From: Bin87 sp965204395
Lineage (GTDB): Bacteria > Chloroflexota > Dehalococcoidia > Lucifugimonadales > UBA3495
Direction of reading: 5' to 3'
Length of the DNA stretch: 64,000 bases
Assembly: GCA_965204395.1 (NCBI GenBank)
Contig: OZ241987.1
Span: 4,278,001-4,342,000, forward strand
Shown: one piece after another, positions 40,669 through 49,756 of the stretch
Layout: every line of letters starts with the position of its first letter
How positions within the stretch are numbered: position 1 is the stretch's first letter
Translations under genes and position numbers: made by a program
Notes under the pieces: model-generated
Seen by the model: the letters and a program-made list of their open reading frames with translations, nothing else
Databases searched by the model: none
What the model was told of the DNA's origin: nothing

Positions 40669-40983
40669 TCAATGGAGCGGACACGCGCCCAAGAACGCCT
40701 TGCCCCACCAGGTATCGGCGACGGTATCACCAGCGGCCTCGCCAGACGCCAGACGTGGGACGTTGTTGGGATCGGAGGCGGCACTTGCCGTAACGGGCTG
40801 CGCTGACTGAGGAGATATTGAGCCACTGAATCCGGCCGCCGCGCCGGCAAGCACACTTGTTACGTCGCCTTCGCTGCTTGCAGAAACCGCCCAAGCGCCG
40901 AAGAATATGATCAGCAGAAAGGCGACGACCAAGGCCCCTATAGATGTAGCGATCGCCGCGTTTCGCCTTGCGTAAGCACCCAT
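40669..40983 (-). CDS. Small single-span membrane protein
   Basis: 104 residues: a short basic N-terminus, one hydrophobic helix (I-G-A-L-V-V-A-F-L-L-I-I-F-F-G-A-W-A-V), then a Ser/Ala/Gly-rich region and a C-terminal W-W-G-K-A-F segment. It may be an N-anchored or exported protein. It lies 38 bases upstream of the MFS gene on the same strand. Not recognised. Confidence 0.5.
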   Translation of the reverse strand: MGAYARRNAAIATSIGALVVAFLLIIFFGAWAVSASSEGDVTSVLAGAAAGFSGSISPQSAQPVTASAASDPNNVPRLASGEAAGDTVADTWWGKAFLGACPLH

Positions 40984-41113
40984 AGCGGCAACATTGTACT
41001 ACTGTGCCGAACATCACGCCACGTTGTGACCGCTAGCATAGGCGTTTAGGAACGTGTGCCCTATCGTTGTGGGCAAGGCGCGTGTAAGATGCGGTGCGGG
41101 CCGCCTTGTGGCG

Positions 41114-42268
41114 TCACTCGGACAGACTTTGCTGAAATACCTGGTCCCACGCCAACGCCCAAGGCGGTCTCAGGTATCCCAACGCCCGAACATCGTCGTA
41201 CCAAACCGACAGCGGGGAATAACGAGTGTAGGCGCTCCCACCGCTCAGTTTGCAGAGCCGGCCCAAGCAGTCCTCGGACAATCGGGCAACGCTCTCTTTA
41301 GCCAACAGCAACTCCCTGCGCCCGGTATTCGTCTCAAGACAGCGTATCGCGCCCTCCCATGCCTGCCCAATTAGCCAGGCTTCCTGTTCGGCGTGAGCCC
41401 ACTCCACCTGTTGGAAGGCCCGCAGACCGGGATCCGACGCCATGCCGTTCTTGATGCGCGGCCGCACGTAATCCATTGCCGCGTCCACCACCCCGACGAT
41501 GACGGAGAGGAACGCGGCTGCGCCCAAGCCTCCGTTGGCTCCCATGAGTTCAGCCTGGTGGTTAGGCCAGGCTACCCGCGTGGCCGGAAAGTTCGAGAAC
41601 TCGAAGGCGTGGCTGTTGGTGGATTTCATGCCGTGACCACGCCATTCAGCGGTGAGCTTCAGCCCGGTGGTTCCATCCCACGGGTGGTTGCGCACCTCCA
41701 TGAAGAACAAATCCGGCGTGGCCTCACCGGCGGCCAAGGCCCGCGTGGTCATGAAGGAGGTGAGGCCCGAACCGCTCCCGAAGTGTTTTTGCCCGGAGAT
41801 GCGGTACCCAAATTCGGTTGCGCCGTCCGGTTCGCAGACGCTAGCGGTACGCGCCGTGTCTCCACCAGATCCGGGCTCGCTTACGATGGTGCCCCACCAA
41901 CATCCGCTGTGGACGCTGTCGAAGACCGAGTTGCGTTGCTTGATCCAACCGGCGGTGAAAGGCTCTGGCACCGTCGGCAGACGCCATGATGCCAAAACCA
42001 GGTGGTGCATTGCGCTGGCCAGAGTGATGGACGGGTCGCCAGTGGCTAACGTGCGTAGCATTGAGCAAATTGGCCGCGCGGACTGCTCGATGCTCTCCCA
42101 AGTACCGCCCAAATCTACCGGCACCGCCATCAACGGGACGCCGATCTCAGCGAGACGTGCGTAGTCGGCGGGGTCGGCCTTGGTGCGCTGCTGGCGGTCG
42201 GCGCGATCCTCGGTCCACTCGGCGGCCACCAACGGTGCCTGTTCCAGAATGGATGCGATGGTGGTCAT
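41114..42268 (-). CDS. Acyl-CoA dehydrogenase-like flavoprotein
   Basis: 384 residues, the family norm. S-E-P-G-S-G-G-D-T-A-R-T (FAD/substrate strand), G-Q-K-H-F-G-S-G-S, and a helical C-terminal bundle (V-D-A-A-M-D-Y-V-R) place it in the acyl-CoA dehydrogenase/flavin monooxygenase fold. The usual catalytic Glu near the C-terminus is not obvious; V-W-Y-D-D-V-R-A-L-G-Y-L occupies that region. It may be one of the oxidase or DszC/hydroxylase-like branches, which fits the sulfur-related genes upstream. GGAGA precedes the ATG, and its start is 3 bases after the Uma2 stop. Confidence 0.78.
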   Translation of the reverse strand: MTTIASILEQAPLVAAEWTEDRADRQQRTKADPADYARLAEIGVPLMAVPVDLGGTWESIEQSARPICSMLRTLATGDPSITLASAMHHLVLASWRLPTVPEPFTAGWIKQRNSVFDSVHSGCWWGTIVSEPGSGGDTARTASVCEPDGATEFGYRISGQKHFGSGSGLTSFMTTRALAAGEATPDLFFMEVRNHPWDGTTGLKLTAEWRGHGMKSTNSHAFEFSNFPATRVAWPNHQAELMGANGGLGAAAFLSVIVGVVDAAMDYVRPRIKNGMASDPGLRAFQQVEWAHAEQEAWLIGQAWEGAIRCLETNTGRRELLLAKESVARLSEDCLGRLCKLSGGSAYTRYSPLSVWYDDVRALGYLRPPWALAWDQVFQQSLSE

Positions 42269-42271
42269 GTA

Positions 42272-42970
42272 TCAGTCTCCATCTTTAGTCAACTCAGCAT
42301 ACCGGTCGAAAACGAGGTGACGGATCTCCAAGACGAAACCCGGTAACACCTCCTCCCCGGACAGCGTTTCTGGGTCTTGCAAAACTTCCGCCGGTTGTTC
42401 AGGACGGAAGACGTAAACCTGACGCTCGTAAGGATCGACGTACCATCCGAGAAGAGCGCCGCCTTCCATCCACTCCTGCATCTTGGCGAGCCCGTCAGCG
42501 ACGCTATCGGTGCGAGACCGTACCTCAACAACGAAATCCGGCGCGCCCGGGATGATGCTCGTGTATTCCGAGGATCGGAGGGCATGGTAGCGTTCCTGGT
42601 TTATCCAGGCAGCGTCCGGAATGTAGATGGCACCGCTGGGCAATTGAAATGCCACGGTCTGTGACGACGCGTAACCGCCGTGGTCGCGCCGCCAGAGACT
42701 CAAGGCTGTGTTGGTTTCGTTTTCGCCGATGTTGGATTCCCAGCCTGAGGGCGCCATTACTATTAATTCTCCGGCAGCAGAGAGTTGAAAAGTGTACGGC
42801 TCGTTTTCACTCGCCAACTGGAAAAAAAGCTCGGCGAAATCTGGCGCTTGGGTGTCGATGCCCAACGCTGCCAAGTTGAGACGCAGTTGCCCCACTAGGG
42901 GCCACGGCTCAGAGGTTGGGCTTTGCTTGCCGTCCGGAACGACGGCGGCAGGCTGGGCAGTCGTGGTCAT
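42272..42970 (-). CDS. Uma2-family (PD-(D/E)XK) putative endonuclease
   Basis: 232 residues. I-Y-I-P-D-A-A-W, then P-D-F-V-V-E-V-R-S and K-M-Q-E-W are the P-D...(D/E)-x-K-like active-site elements of the Uma2 group (formerly DUF820), abundant in cyanobacteria and Chloroflexota, of unclear role. The middle V-D-P-Y-E-R-Q-V-Y-V-F-R and E-V-L-P-G-F-V-L-E blocks are typical. Most family members occur in many copies and often as lone cargo. It is inserted between a sulfite oxidase gene and an acyl-CoA dehydrogenase-like gene, with short spacers. Confidence 0.82.
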   Translation of the reverse strand: MTTTAQPAAVVPDGKQSPTSEPWPLVGQLRLNLAALGIDTQAPDFAELFFQLASENEPYTFQLSAAGELIVMAPSGWESNIGENETNTALSLWRRDHGGYASSQTVAFQLPSGAIYIPDAAWINQERYHALRSSEYTSIIPGAPDFVVEVRSRTDSVADGLAKMQEWMEGGALLGWYVDPYERQVYVFRPEQPAEVLQDPETLSGEEVLPGFVLEIRHLVFDRYAELTKDGD

Positions 42971-43006
42971 GAGTTTCCTGGTGAACTAATCGGCGCCGGC
43001 GGTTGA

Positions 43007-44212
43007 TCATTCCACCTTGATACCGTAGCCCACGATGGCGCTGAAGTTCTTCCGCATGTTGTTGTAGCGGGGTTCATGCGATTGGACATTGCCCACGCTA
43101 TCGGTGGCGCGGGACATCACGTTGTAGTCGCCTGGTTTAGCGTCCCAGACCCAGGACCAACGGCGCCACATCCAGCGTTCCGCCGGTTCCTCGAGGCGGG
43201 CAGGCTGCCAAGACTTTCCTCCATCTACGCTGACGTCCACCTGGGTTATCGCTCCGCCGCCGCTCCAGGCATAGCCTCGGACGACGTGCTTACCGGCTGG
43301 GAGTGTTTGAGTGTCGTCGTTGGGCTGCGATACCAGCGATTTGACGCCGATGGTGGTGATCAGTTCCTTGTTGGGGTCGTCGGGCGAGTCGCCGTAGTAG
43401 TAGAAGTTGTAGTGATACCAGCAGTCGGGTTCGTGGTCGAGGACTTCGAGGCGGCGCAGCCACTTAACGGACCAATTGCCTGACCATCCGGGCACCAAAA
43501 GCCTGATGGGGGCCCCGTGGAGATGCTCCAAGATCTGACCGTTCTGCGCGTACGCCAAAATGGTGTCAGGATGGAGGGCTTTTTGGAGCGGCAGGCCTTT
43601 GTCGTAGAAGAACGGCTCGGTGCCCTCTTCGGCAGTGGCCGGCACTCCCTCGTCCCAGCCTTCGGCGCGAATGTGCGTGGCGCGTCCGGTTAGTCCAGCT
43701 TCGTTGAGGATGGCAGCCATCGGAACGCCGGTCCACTCACTACCGGACAGGATCATGCGCTCCTGGGTACGGGAGGGACGGGGACCTTCACCCTTAAAGT
43801 ATTCGAAATAGGTGGCGTCGCTGCCAGAACATTCCATTACGGTGCGAACGGAGCGAGAGGTAAAGCGACGGACATCGTCATAGGAAAGGCGCAACGGCTT
43901 TTTGACCTCGCCGTCCACCGACAGGGACCAGTCGGGGATGGACACTGTTTCCGGCACGCCGAAGTGCTGGACGACGTAGTGCAACTCGGTCGGGGTAATC
44001 AGACCTTCCAACTCCATGACCGGTGTACGAACGCGTTCGGTCTTGCCATCTGGGCGCAGCAGGGTCACCGGTTCGACTTTGCGGTGGGGCCATCCATACC
44101 AACTATCGGTGTTTTCCTGGGCATCGGAGGACTGAGTTCCGTCCATCTGGAGGAAGTCTGGGCGGGCAGCGTCGTCGCCCTGTGCCTGGGATGGATTCTG
44201 TTGGGTCGTCAT
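43007..44212 (-). CDS. Sulfite oxidase-family molybdopterin enzyme
   Basis: 401 residues. The N-terminal molybdopterin domain begins after a Gln/Ser-rich leader and has the Mo-binding Cys128 in V-M-E-C-S-G-S-D, where many homologues have C-A-G-N. W-S-G-N-W-S-V-K-W-L-R-R-L-E-V-L lies further along. The last 120 residues form the dimerisation beta-sandwich (V-R-G-Y-A-W-S-G-G-G, V-D-V-S-V-D-G-G-K-S-W). It should oxidise sulfite or a similar oxyanion, passing electrons to an unknown acceptor. No Tat or Sec signal is visible. ATG 44212 has AGGAGAGG upstream; the frame opens at 44275. Confidence 0.85.
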   Translation of the reverse strand: MTTQQNPSQAQGDDAARPDFLQMDGTQSSDAQENTDSWYGWPHRKVEPVTLLRPDGKTERVRTPVMELEGLITPTELHYVVQHFGVPETVSIPDWSLSVDGEVKKPLRLSYDDVRRFTSRSVRTVMECSGSDATYFEYFKGEGPRPSRTQERMILSGSEWTGVPMAAILNEAGLTGRATHIRAEGWDEGVPATAEEGTEPFFYDKGLPLQKALHPDTILAYAQNGQILEHLHGAPIRLLVPGWSGNWSVKWLRRLEVLDHEPDCWYHYNFYYYGDSPDDPNKELITTIGVKSLVSQPNDDTQTLPAGKHVVRGYAWSGGGAITQVDVSVDGGKSWQPARLEEPAERWMWRRWSWVWDAKPGDYNVMSRATDSVGNVQSHEPRYNNMRKNFSAIVGYGIKVE

Positions 44213-44394
44213 GGGGATAGCCTCTCCTAGTATTGAACTTGCCGATGTCAACTTGGCCGTGCGCCAGTTTCCCACGCCAACGTCGCGTCGGCAAGACCCG
44301 GCAAAATGCGCTCGGCATTGAAGTCAGCGTTTGACAGTCTTTCGGAGAACCGCAACAATCGTCGCGCCATCGCCAACAAGGTCAGGAGGCGCCG

Positions 44395-44643
44395 ATGACA
44401 AGCTTTCACATTATCGTGGAGATCGCTGAGCAGGTGCCGACGGGACGCACCGAGTGGCGGGTGGATTGCGCCGATTGCGGATGGTATGACATGTTTGACG
44501 ACCGGCGCAGGGCCGAAGATGCCGCAACAAGGCACGTCGGAGACGTCCATGCGGAGGAGCGGAGATACAACCGCATCGTGCAAACCCTGCGCATCGAGCC
44601 CAATCCGGAGGAGGGGGACTTGGTGGACGTGCCGGCAGATTGA
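44395..44643 (+). CDS. Small putative zinc-binding protein
   Basis: 82 residues. C-A-D-C-G-W is followed by H-V-G-D-V-H about 20 residues on, a C-x2-C...H-x4-H layout suited to a zinc finger. GGAGG lies five bases before the ATG. It lies divergent to the sulfite oxidase gene. Acidic C-terminus. Not recognised; DNA-, RNA- or protein-binding are all possible. Confidence 0.55.
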   Translation: MTSFHIIVEIAEQVPTGRTEWRVDCADCGWYDMFDDRRRAEDAATRHVGDVHAEERRYNRIVQTLRIEPNPEEGDLVDVPAD

Positions 44644-44724
44644 TGAGGGCCGCGGAACAGCCGCAGCCCTGTTCGCAAACTCGATTGTCAGGGTTAACAG
44701 GGTCTTTTCAAAGTCTCCATGCCT

Positions 44725-44810
44725 CCCGCTCATGGTGAGCCTGTCGAACCACGAGCGCGTCCTTCGACCCGCCACAGGCGGACCTACGGCAGCTCAGGAC
44801 GAGCGGATGC
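44725..44810. repeat. Dispersed repeat, copy 2
   Basis: Contains CGTCCTTCGAC, GGTGAGCCTGTCGA in the opposite sense, and CAGGACGAGCGGA. Related to copies at 20024-20074 and 52339-52361. The two arms can pair, so this copy is a larger palindromic form. Confidence 0.55.
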
Positions 44811-44846
44811 AAGAAGATCACGTAACTTTGGAATGGCCCTGCAGGG

Positions 44847-46463
44847 TTAGGTGGCGTATTTGAAGCCCAGTTCGGTCTCCCAACGCAAGTAGTGCTGCAT
44901 GTCGGCGTAGGAGCGGTCGGGCCCGCTGAACACGATGTCGCCCGGGGTTCGCATCACGCCCGTGAGCCCCTCTTCGATCGGCAAGTTATTGGCGTTCCAG
45001 GCGATCATGCCCCCGTTCAGAGCGGCAACATCGGAATAGCCCATGTCGATCATCGTGGCGGCGGCCAGCAGCGATTGGCGGCCGTCTCCGCAGGTTACGA
45101 CGACGCGTGAATCGGTGGACGGCACATAGTCCGTGACCTGCCACTCCAGCCAACCACGGGGGACCCAGCGGGCTCCCGGGACGTGCCTGCGAGCGAAATC
45201 ACGGCTGGTATCCACGAACAATACAACGGCGGATTCGTCGCCATGCAGGCTGCGGGCGTTTACGAGCGGCACGTTATCTCGGGCGTCGGCAAGCAGTTCC
45301 GATTCGCCCAAGCCGCTAATGGAACCGTCAAACGATGCGCCGACGCTGAGCCCCGATTCCAGCGGCCGGCCCGCAGCAGCCCATGCACCTATGCCGCCGT
45401 CCAATGCGTACACTTCCTCATAGCCCAACTGCCGGTACCAGGATGCGGTGAGCGTAGCCCTGGCTTTCCCGTCGCAACAGAACACGACAGGCGCGTTTTT
45501 CACAACCGCCACATCGTCGCTGCGCTGGACGCATTGTCCGCCCGGGAACCACCGGAAGCCTTGAATGCGTCCCTGGTCGTACTCGTCCGCGGTGCGAACG
45601 TCTATGAAGTACACGCTTTCGCGTTGGCTACGCTGGATGAGGTCATCGAGCGCGTCGACGTCGATCAATTTGACCCCGTCCTCCGAGGCGCAGCGTTCCG
45701 CGTATGCCTCAGCCTCGGCCCGGCCGGACTCGGTTACCTCGGGGAGTTGGTCGCGGTCGGCGCCGGACTCCAAATCGTAGCCGGCAAGAACCCATCCGGA
45801 CGTGCCGTTTTTCAGCCCCACTACCTCGCGTTCCATTCCCATACGCTGGAGCACCCGGGTGCCGATGATGCTGCGAGTTCGCCCGGCACAATTGATTACC
45901 ACAGTGGTATCAGCGTCCAGGTCGGCGGTGACGTCGGTGATCCGGTAGGCGAGCTCGCCACCGGGGAGACTGCGGCCACCGGGTATGCAGAAGCGGCGAT
46001 ATTCCTCGGGAGTGCGCGTGTCCAGGATCACCATCTTGTCGCCGCGCTCCATGCGGGCGTGGAGTTCCATCGCGTCGATTTCGGGCACGTGATGAACGAC
46101 TTCCATCTTTTCGCCGAAATCCTTGCTCGGCACGTTGACTCCCCACTCGGTGGGATAGTCGAGGCTCATCCAACGGTTCACACCGCCTTGGAGCCAGGCG
46201 ACCTCGGAATATCCCATGTTCTCAACCGTATCGGCGGCGGGAGCCACACGCCGGCCGTCATCGTCGCAAAGCACGACCAATGTGCCGGGATGGGGAACAG
46301 CGGCGGCGAGATCAAATTCCAGCATGCGCCGGGGAATCAGGCTGCTGCCGGGAATATGACTGGCGTTGTATTCGCCCGGCTCGCGGACGTCGATCAACGC
46401 GAACGGAGTGCGCCCATTCAGCAGATCTACCAATAGGGATGGTGTGATGGGTTGCGACATCAT
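44847..46463 (-). CDS. Four-domain rhodanese (sulfurtransferase) protein
   Basis: 538 residues with four rhodanese domains in tandem, each with a D-V/T-R...E-Y-like entry and an active-site Cys: Cys66 (V-V-L-C-D-D-D-G-R-R), Cys192 (V-I-N-C-A-G-R-T-R), Cys330 (F-C-C-D-G-K-A-R) and Cys458 (V-T-C-G-D-G-R-Q-S). All four retain the cysteine and the arginine. Rhodaneses transfer sulfane sulfur via a persulfide. GGAG lies just before ATG 46463; the frame runs to 46820, but that stretch looks non-coding. It is on the same strand as the sulfite oxidase, with a divergent small gene between. Cytoplasmic. Confidence 0.88.
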   Translation of the reverse strand: MMSQPITPSLLVDLLNGRTPFALIDVREPGEYNASHIPGSSLIPRRMLEFDLAAAVPHPGTLVVLCDDDGRRVAPAADTVENMGYSEVAWLQGGVNRWMSLDYPTEWGVNVPSKDFGEKMEVVHHVPEIDAMELHARMERGDKMVILDTRTPEEYRRFCIPGGRSLPGGELAYRITDVTADLDADTTVVINCAGRTRSIIGTRVLQRMGMEREVVGLKNGTSGWVLAGYDLESGADRDQLPEVTESGRAEAEAYAERCASEDGVKLIDVDALDDLIQRSQRESVYFIDVRTADEYDQGRIQGFRWFPGGQCVQRSDDVAVVKNAPVVFCCDGKARATLTASWYRQLGYEEVYALDGGIGAWAAAGRPLESGLSVGASFDGSISGLGESELLADARDNVPLVNARSLHGDESAVVLFVDTSRDFARRHVPGARWVPRGWLEWQVTDYVPSTDSRVVVTCGDGRQSLLAAATMIDMGYSDVAALNGGMIAWNANNLPIEEGLTGVMRTPGDIVFSGPDRSYADMQHYLRWETELGFKYAT

Positions 46464-46813
46464 CGATCTCCAAAGTGCATGGGTAAACGGTGGGGGATAG
46501 TGGGACGAGCCGTAAAGAATATCTAACGAGCACCGTGCTGGTACCTTCTTGAGTTCCTTTGAGCGGAGTGTAACTGCCAACCGAAAACAGTGACAAGAGA
46601 AACGCGTCAAAAACGGGTTTGGCGCGAACTGTTCCATGCCATTGCCCCAGTAGTGCCCGAATGGTCCTGGATGGAATGAGAAAGAACGGTCCGAGCGATT
46701 CTCGCCTCCCCGGTTGTTGAAATCGTTATGAGGCACTGCAATTAAGTGGTGCGCATTATCGTCAATATCGGAAGGGATAATGTCGTAAAGCGTTAGTATC
46801 ACAGAAACATATG
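46464..46813. other. Intergenic region between divergent genes
   Basis: About 350 bases upstream of the rhodanese gene with no convincing gene. The minus-strand open frame that spans it would only extend the rhodanese protein by 119 residues that match no domain. It contains no clear repeat. Confidence 0.6.
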
Positions 46814-46841
46814 TTGACAAGCGATGCGGTTTTTCTATAGT
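46814..46841 (+). promoter_or_regulatory. Sigma70-type promoter of the binding-protein operon
   Basis: TTGACA (46814-46819), 16-base spacer, TATAGT (46836-46841). Transcription would start near 46848, giving a leader of about 80 bases to the start at 46928, with an AAGGAGG ribosome-binding site before it. Confidence 0.7.
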
Positions 46842-46927
46842 TTGCCGGCGGACTGCGCCATCAAGGGGTTGCAGTCGGACTTGCTACGAGGCGCGTCATA
46901 GGACCGCTGTCGCCGAAGGAGGACTGA

Positions 46928-48748
46928 ATGCCAACTGATTTCGCTAAACGAACGTTGCAATTGCCTCTGCTAGCCGCGCTCGCGCTTGCGTTGCTGCTCA
47001 CAGTGGGCATCGCTTGCGGAGGAGCCGGAGAACCGGAAGCCGCTACCAGCGAATCAGCGGCGCCAGCAACGGCAGTTCCGCAAGCGCCTGCTGCGGCTGC
47101 CGCCACCGCCGTGCCGTCTCCCACGGAAGCACCGGCGATGATGGAGTCCGAAGACATCGAAATGTTCACCGTGATGGTGACCACACAGGGCAACGAGCTT
47201 TTCAACTCTAAATATGCGGCGGGTGAAAACAACCTGTGGCATCGATTGGCACAGGTGTGGCTCGTGGGCGGCAGCTTCTCGGACGGCAGCCTGGTACTGG
47301 ATCCCGAGACGGGAATCGCCAACAAGTGGGAGATCGTGGATGAAGGACTGGCCTGGGAATTCACCATACGGCCTGGTATCCAGTTCCATAACGGCGAAAT
47401 AGTGGACGTCGACGACATCCACTTCAAAGCCACCTGGGCGATCTCGGAGGAGGCGTCGGGCGTTTCCACGGTGCGTATCGCCCGGGAGATAACCAACCGC
47501 GAGATTACCGGCCCCGACACCTACAAGTTCACGTTCAAGGAACCCATGGCGTTCTTTGGCGCCGCGGTGTCAGAGGTGGACAACACTGCCATCGGCACCG
47601 TCATATCCGTGGACTACTGGAACAGCCTGCCGCTGGGTCAGACCATCGAAAACTGCACGCCGGTCGAGGTTTGCCAGCAAGCGGAAGCGTTTGAAGAAAG
47701 TCCCGACCCGGGACTGCCCGGACCGTACAAGGTAATCAGCCACCGCTACGAGGAAGAGATCCTGTACGAACGGTTTGAGGACTACTTCCTGCGGCAGGAA
47801 CGGCCATTCCCGTTCAACACGATCTCGCTGCGCGTGGTGCCGGAACTGTCAACGCGCGTTGCGGCCCTGCAAGCCGGCGAGGTTGACATCATCGAAGCGG
47901 ACAACACCGTGGTCAATCAGATCCAGGATGCCGGTGGGCGCATTGTCTATGCTCCCGAGTCGGTGCACATCTGGATCAACGCCAACGGTTGCGACCGCGA
48001 GACCGACAACGATGGCCTGCCCATTATGTGCCACGACGTGCGGGTACGGGAGGCGCTGGACTACGCCATTGACAAGACGAAGATTCAGGCCCTATACGGC
48101 GGTTCCGATGCCTTTGAGATCCGCGGCATGCACGGGATCGGTAGCCCGTCGGGCCTCGGGTACGAGCCAGACCTGGGCCCGCTGACCTATGACCCCGAAA
48201 AGGCCCAGCAGTTGATGGCCGACGCGGGTTACCCGGGTGGCGCAGGATTCAACGAGGGCAGGGTCTTTCCGATTCACACGTGGACGGGCGCGGGCGCTCC
48301 GCTCACCGTCGAATTGTCCACACTGATCTGCCAGAGCTGGGAAACCACGCTGGGCATCGATTGTGAGGTGAACGTCGGCGAAGAAGTGAGCCTGAAGGAA
48401 GTCCAGTACGCCGGTGAAATCGCCGGGCAGTACCTGGTTCGCACCAACGAGAACACCTATGACGGCGGGCGCCGGATGCTCGGCCGCTACGCCAGGGAAG
48501 GCGCGTATATCGCGTACGACCAGGACATTGCCGCCAAGGTTCTCGCGGCGGGCGCCACCATCGGCACCCAGGCGGAGCGCCACCAGGCTTATTACGAAGC
48601 TTTGAGAACCATCCACGACAAGCACTACGACTTCACGCCGGGCTTCCTGAACCAGCCGTACGGTGTGAGCGATCGAGTCGCCAGTTGGACCCCATGGCCC
48701 CTGGCGCCTTACATGAGCGCGTTGTGGACGGTGGAAGTCAAACAGTAA
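46928..48748 (+). CDS. ABC-transporter solute-binding lipoprotein, family 5 (peptide/opine type)
   Basis: 606 residues. A hydrophobic leader ends in the lipobox V-G-I-A-C (Cys30), so it is a membrane-anchored lipoprotein. A Thr/Ala/Pro-rich linker (about 35-60) precedes the binding fold with L-A-W-E-F-T-I-R-P-G-I-Q-F-H-N-G and V-R-E-A-L-D-Y-A-I-D-K, both typical of DppA/OppA proteins. Such proteins carry peptides, opines, nickel complexes or other solutes. The ligand is unknown. A promoter lies at 46814-46841, a hairpin at 48771-48793, and two permease genes follow. Confidence 0.9.
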   Translation: MPTDFAKRTLQLPLLAALALALLLTVGIACGGAGEPEAATSESAAPATAVPQAPAAAAATAVPSPTEAPAMMESEDIEMFTVMVTTQGNELFNSKYAAGENNLWHRLAQVWLVGGSFSDGSLVLDPETGIANKWEIVDEGLAWEFTIRPGIQFHNGEIVDVDDIHFKATWAISEEASGVSTVRIAREITNREITGPDTYKFTFKEPMAFFGAAVSEVDNTAIGTVISVDYWNSLPLGQTIENCTPVEVCQQAEAFEESPDPGLPGPYKVISHRYEEEILYERFEDYFLRQERPFPFNTISLRVVPELSTRVAALQAGEVDIIEADNTVVNQIQDAGGRIVYAPESVHIWINANGCDRETDNDGLPIMCHDVRVREALDYAIDKTKIQALYGGSDAFEIRGMHGIGSPSGLGYEPDLGPLTYDPEKAQQLMADAGYPGGAGFNEGRVFPIHTWTGAGAPLTVELSTLICQSWETTLGIDCEVNVGEEVSLKEVQYAGEIAGQYLVRTNENTYDGGRRMLGRYAREGAYIAYDQDIAAKVLAAGATIGTQAERHQAYYEALRTIHDKHYDFTPGFLNQPYGVSDRVASWTPWPLAPYMSALWTVEVKQ

Positions 48749-48770
48749 CCGAACAACGTAAACGCGAACA

Positions 48771-48793
48771 GGGGCGGGTTACAAACCCGCCCC
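48771..48793 (+). terminator. Hairpin between binding protein and permease genes
   Basis: GGGGCGGGT, five-base loop, ACCCGCCCC; perfect 9-bp stem, 22 bases after the binding-protein stop. No U-tract, so it may be a partial terminator or an mRNA 3' stabiliser that allows more binding protein than permease. Confidence 0.6.
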
Positions 48794-48826
48794 TAACACG
48801 ATCCGACGACCTAAGGACGTGATCCG

Positions 48827-49744
48827 ATGCTCCGCTTCACCGCAGCCCGCATCGCCCAGTCGATCATCACGCTGATAGTGCTCAGCATGGTGGTGTTCTT
48901 CGGCGCAGAGCTGACCGGAGACATCGCGCTTGCGATGGCCACTCCGGACACCACCGAAGCAGAGCTGGAGGAAATCCGTCGCAAGTTTGGCCTGGACCGG
49001 CCGGCTTACGAGCGCTATGGTCGATACCTGTTCAACCTCGTGCAGGGAGACCTGGGCGTTTCGGGTACCAGCCGGCGCCAGGTCAGCGAGATGATGGCGG
49101 AACGCATCCCGCCCACGCTGCAACTGGCGGCGGTGGGACTGTTCCTTGCCATGGTTATCGGCATCCCATTAGGGGTGCTGGCGGCAGTTAAACGGAACAC
49201 CATAGTGGACCAGTTTGCCAAGGTGTTTGCCATCATTGGCATGTCGGCGCCGCAGTTCTGGGTGGCGATAATGCTGATTATGTTCTTCGGAGCGCAGCTG
49301 AAATGGCTGCCCACTTACGGACGCGGCGGGATCGACCACTACATCCTGCCCGGCATCGCCATTTCGTCGTTCGTGATGGCCGGGTTCATGCGTCTGACGC
49401 GCTCGAGCATGCTCGAAGTCCTGGACAGCGAGTTCGTGAAGTTCGCCCGAATCAAGGGTCTGCAGGAACGGTTGGTGATTTTTAAACATGCCTTGAAGAA
49501 CGCCATTATTCCGGTGCTCACGTTCGGCGGGGTCAGCTTTGCCGGGCTGCTCAACGGGGCTATCGTTGTGGAAGTGGTATTCGCCTGGCCCGGGTTGGGT
49601 CGGCTGATGCTGGACGCCATACGCGAACGGGATACGGTGGTGATCATGGCGACCATACTCACCTCGGGGTTCATCTACGTGTTCCTGTCCACGGTGGTGG
49701 ACATTCTCTACGCATACGTGGATCCTCGGATCCGGTACCAGTAA
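48827..49744 (+). CDS. ABC-transporter permease, DppB type
   Basis: 305 residues with six hydrophobic segments. The N-terminal F-T-A-A-R-I-A-Q-S-I-I-T-L and the L-G-V-S-G-T-S-R-R-Q-V loop match DppB; the EAA-like loop reads E-F-V-K-F-A-R-I-K-G-L. It makes one half of the membrane channel and couples to the ATPases through that loop. AAGGA precedes the ATG. It lies between the binding protein and the second permease on a shared transcript. Confidence 0.9.
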   Translation: MLRFTAARIAQSIITLIVLSMVVFFGAELTGDIALAMATPDTTEAELEEIRRKFGLDRPAYERYGRYLFNLVQGDLGVSGTSRRQVSEMMAERIPPTLQLAAVGLFLAMVIGIPLGVLAAVKRNTIVDQFAKVFAIIGMSAPQFWVAIMLIMFFGAQLKWLPTYGRGGIDHYILPGIAISSFVMAGFMRLTRSSMLEVLDSEFVKFARIKGLQERLVIFKHALKNAIIPVLTFGGVSFAGLLNGAIVVEVVFAWPGLGRLMLDAIRERDTVVIMATILTSGFIYVFLSTVVDILYAYVDPRIRYQ

Positions 49745-49756
49745 CGGAGCCTGGAC

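Noticed and set aside
46464..46820. 119-residue N-terminal extension of the rhodanese frame
   Set aside because: No ribosome-binding site, composition unlike the rest, and ATG 46463 has a GGAG site.
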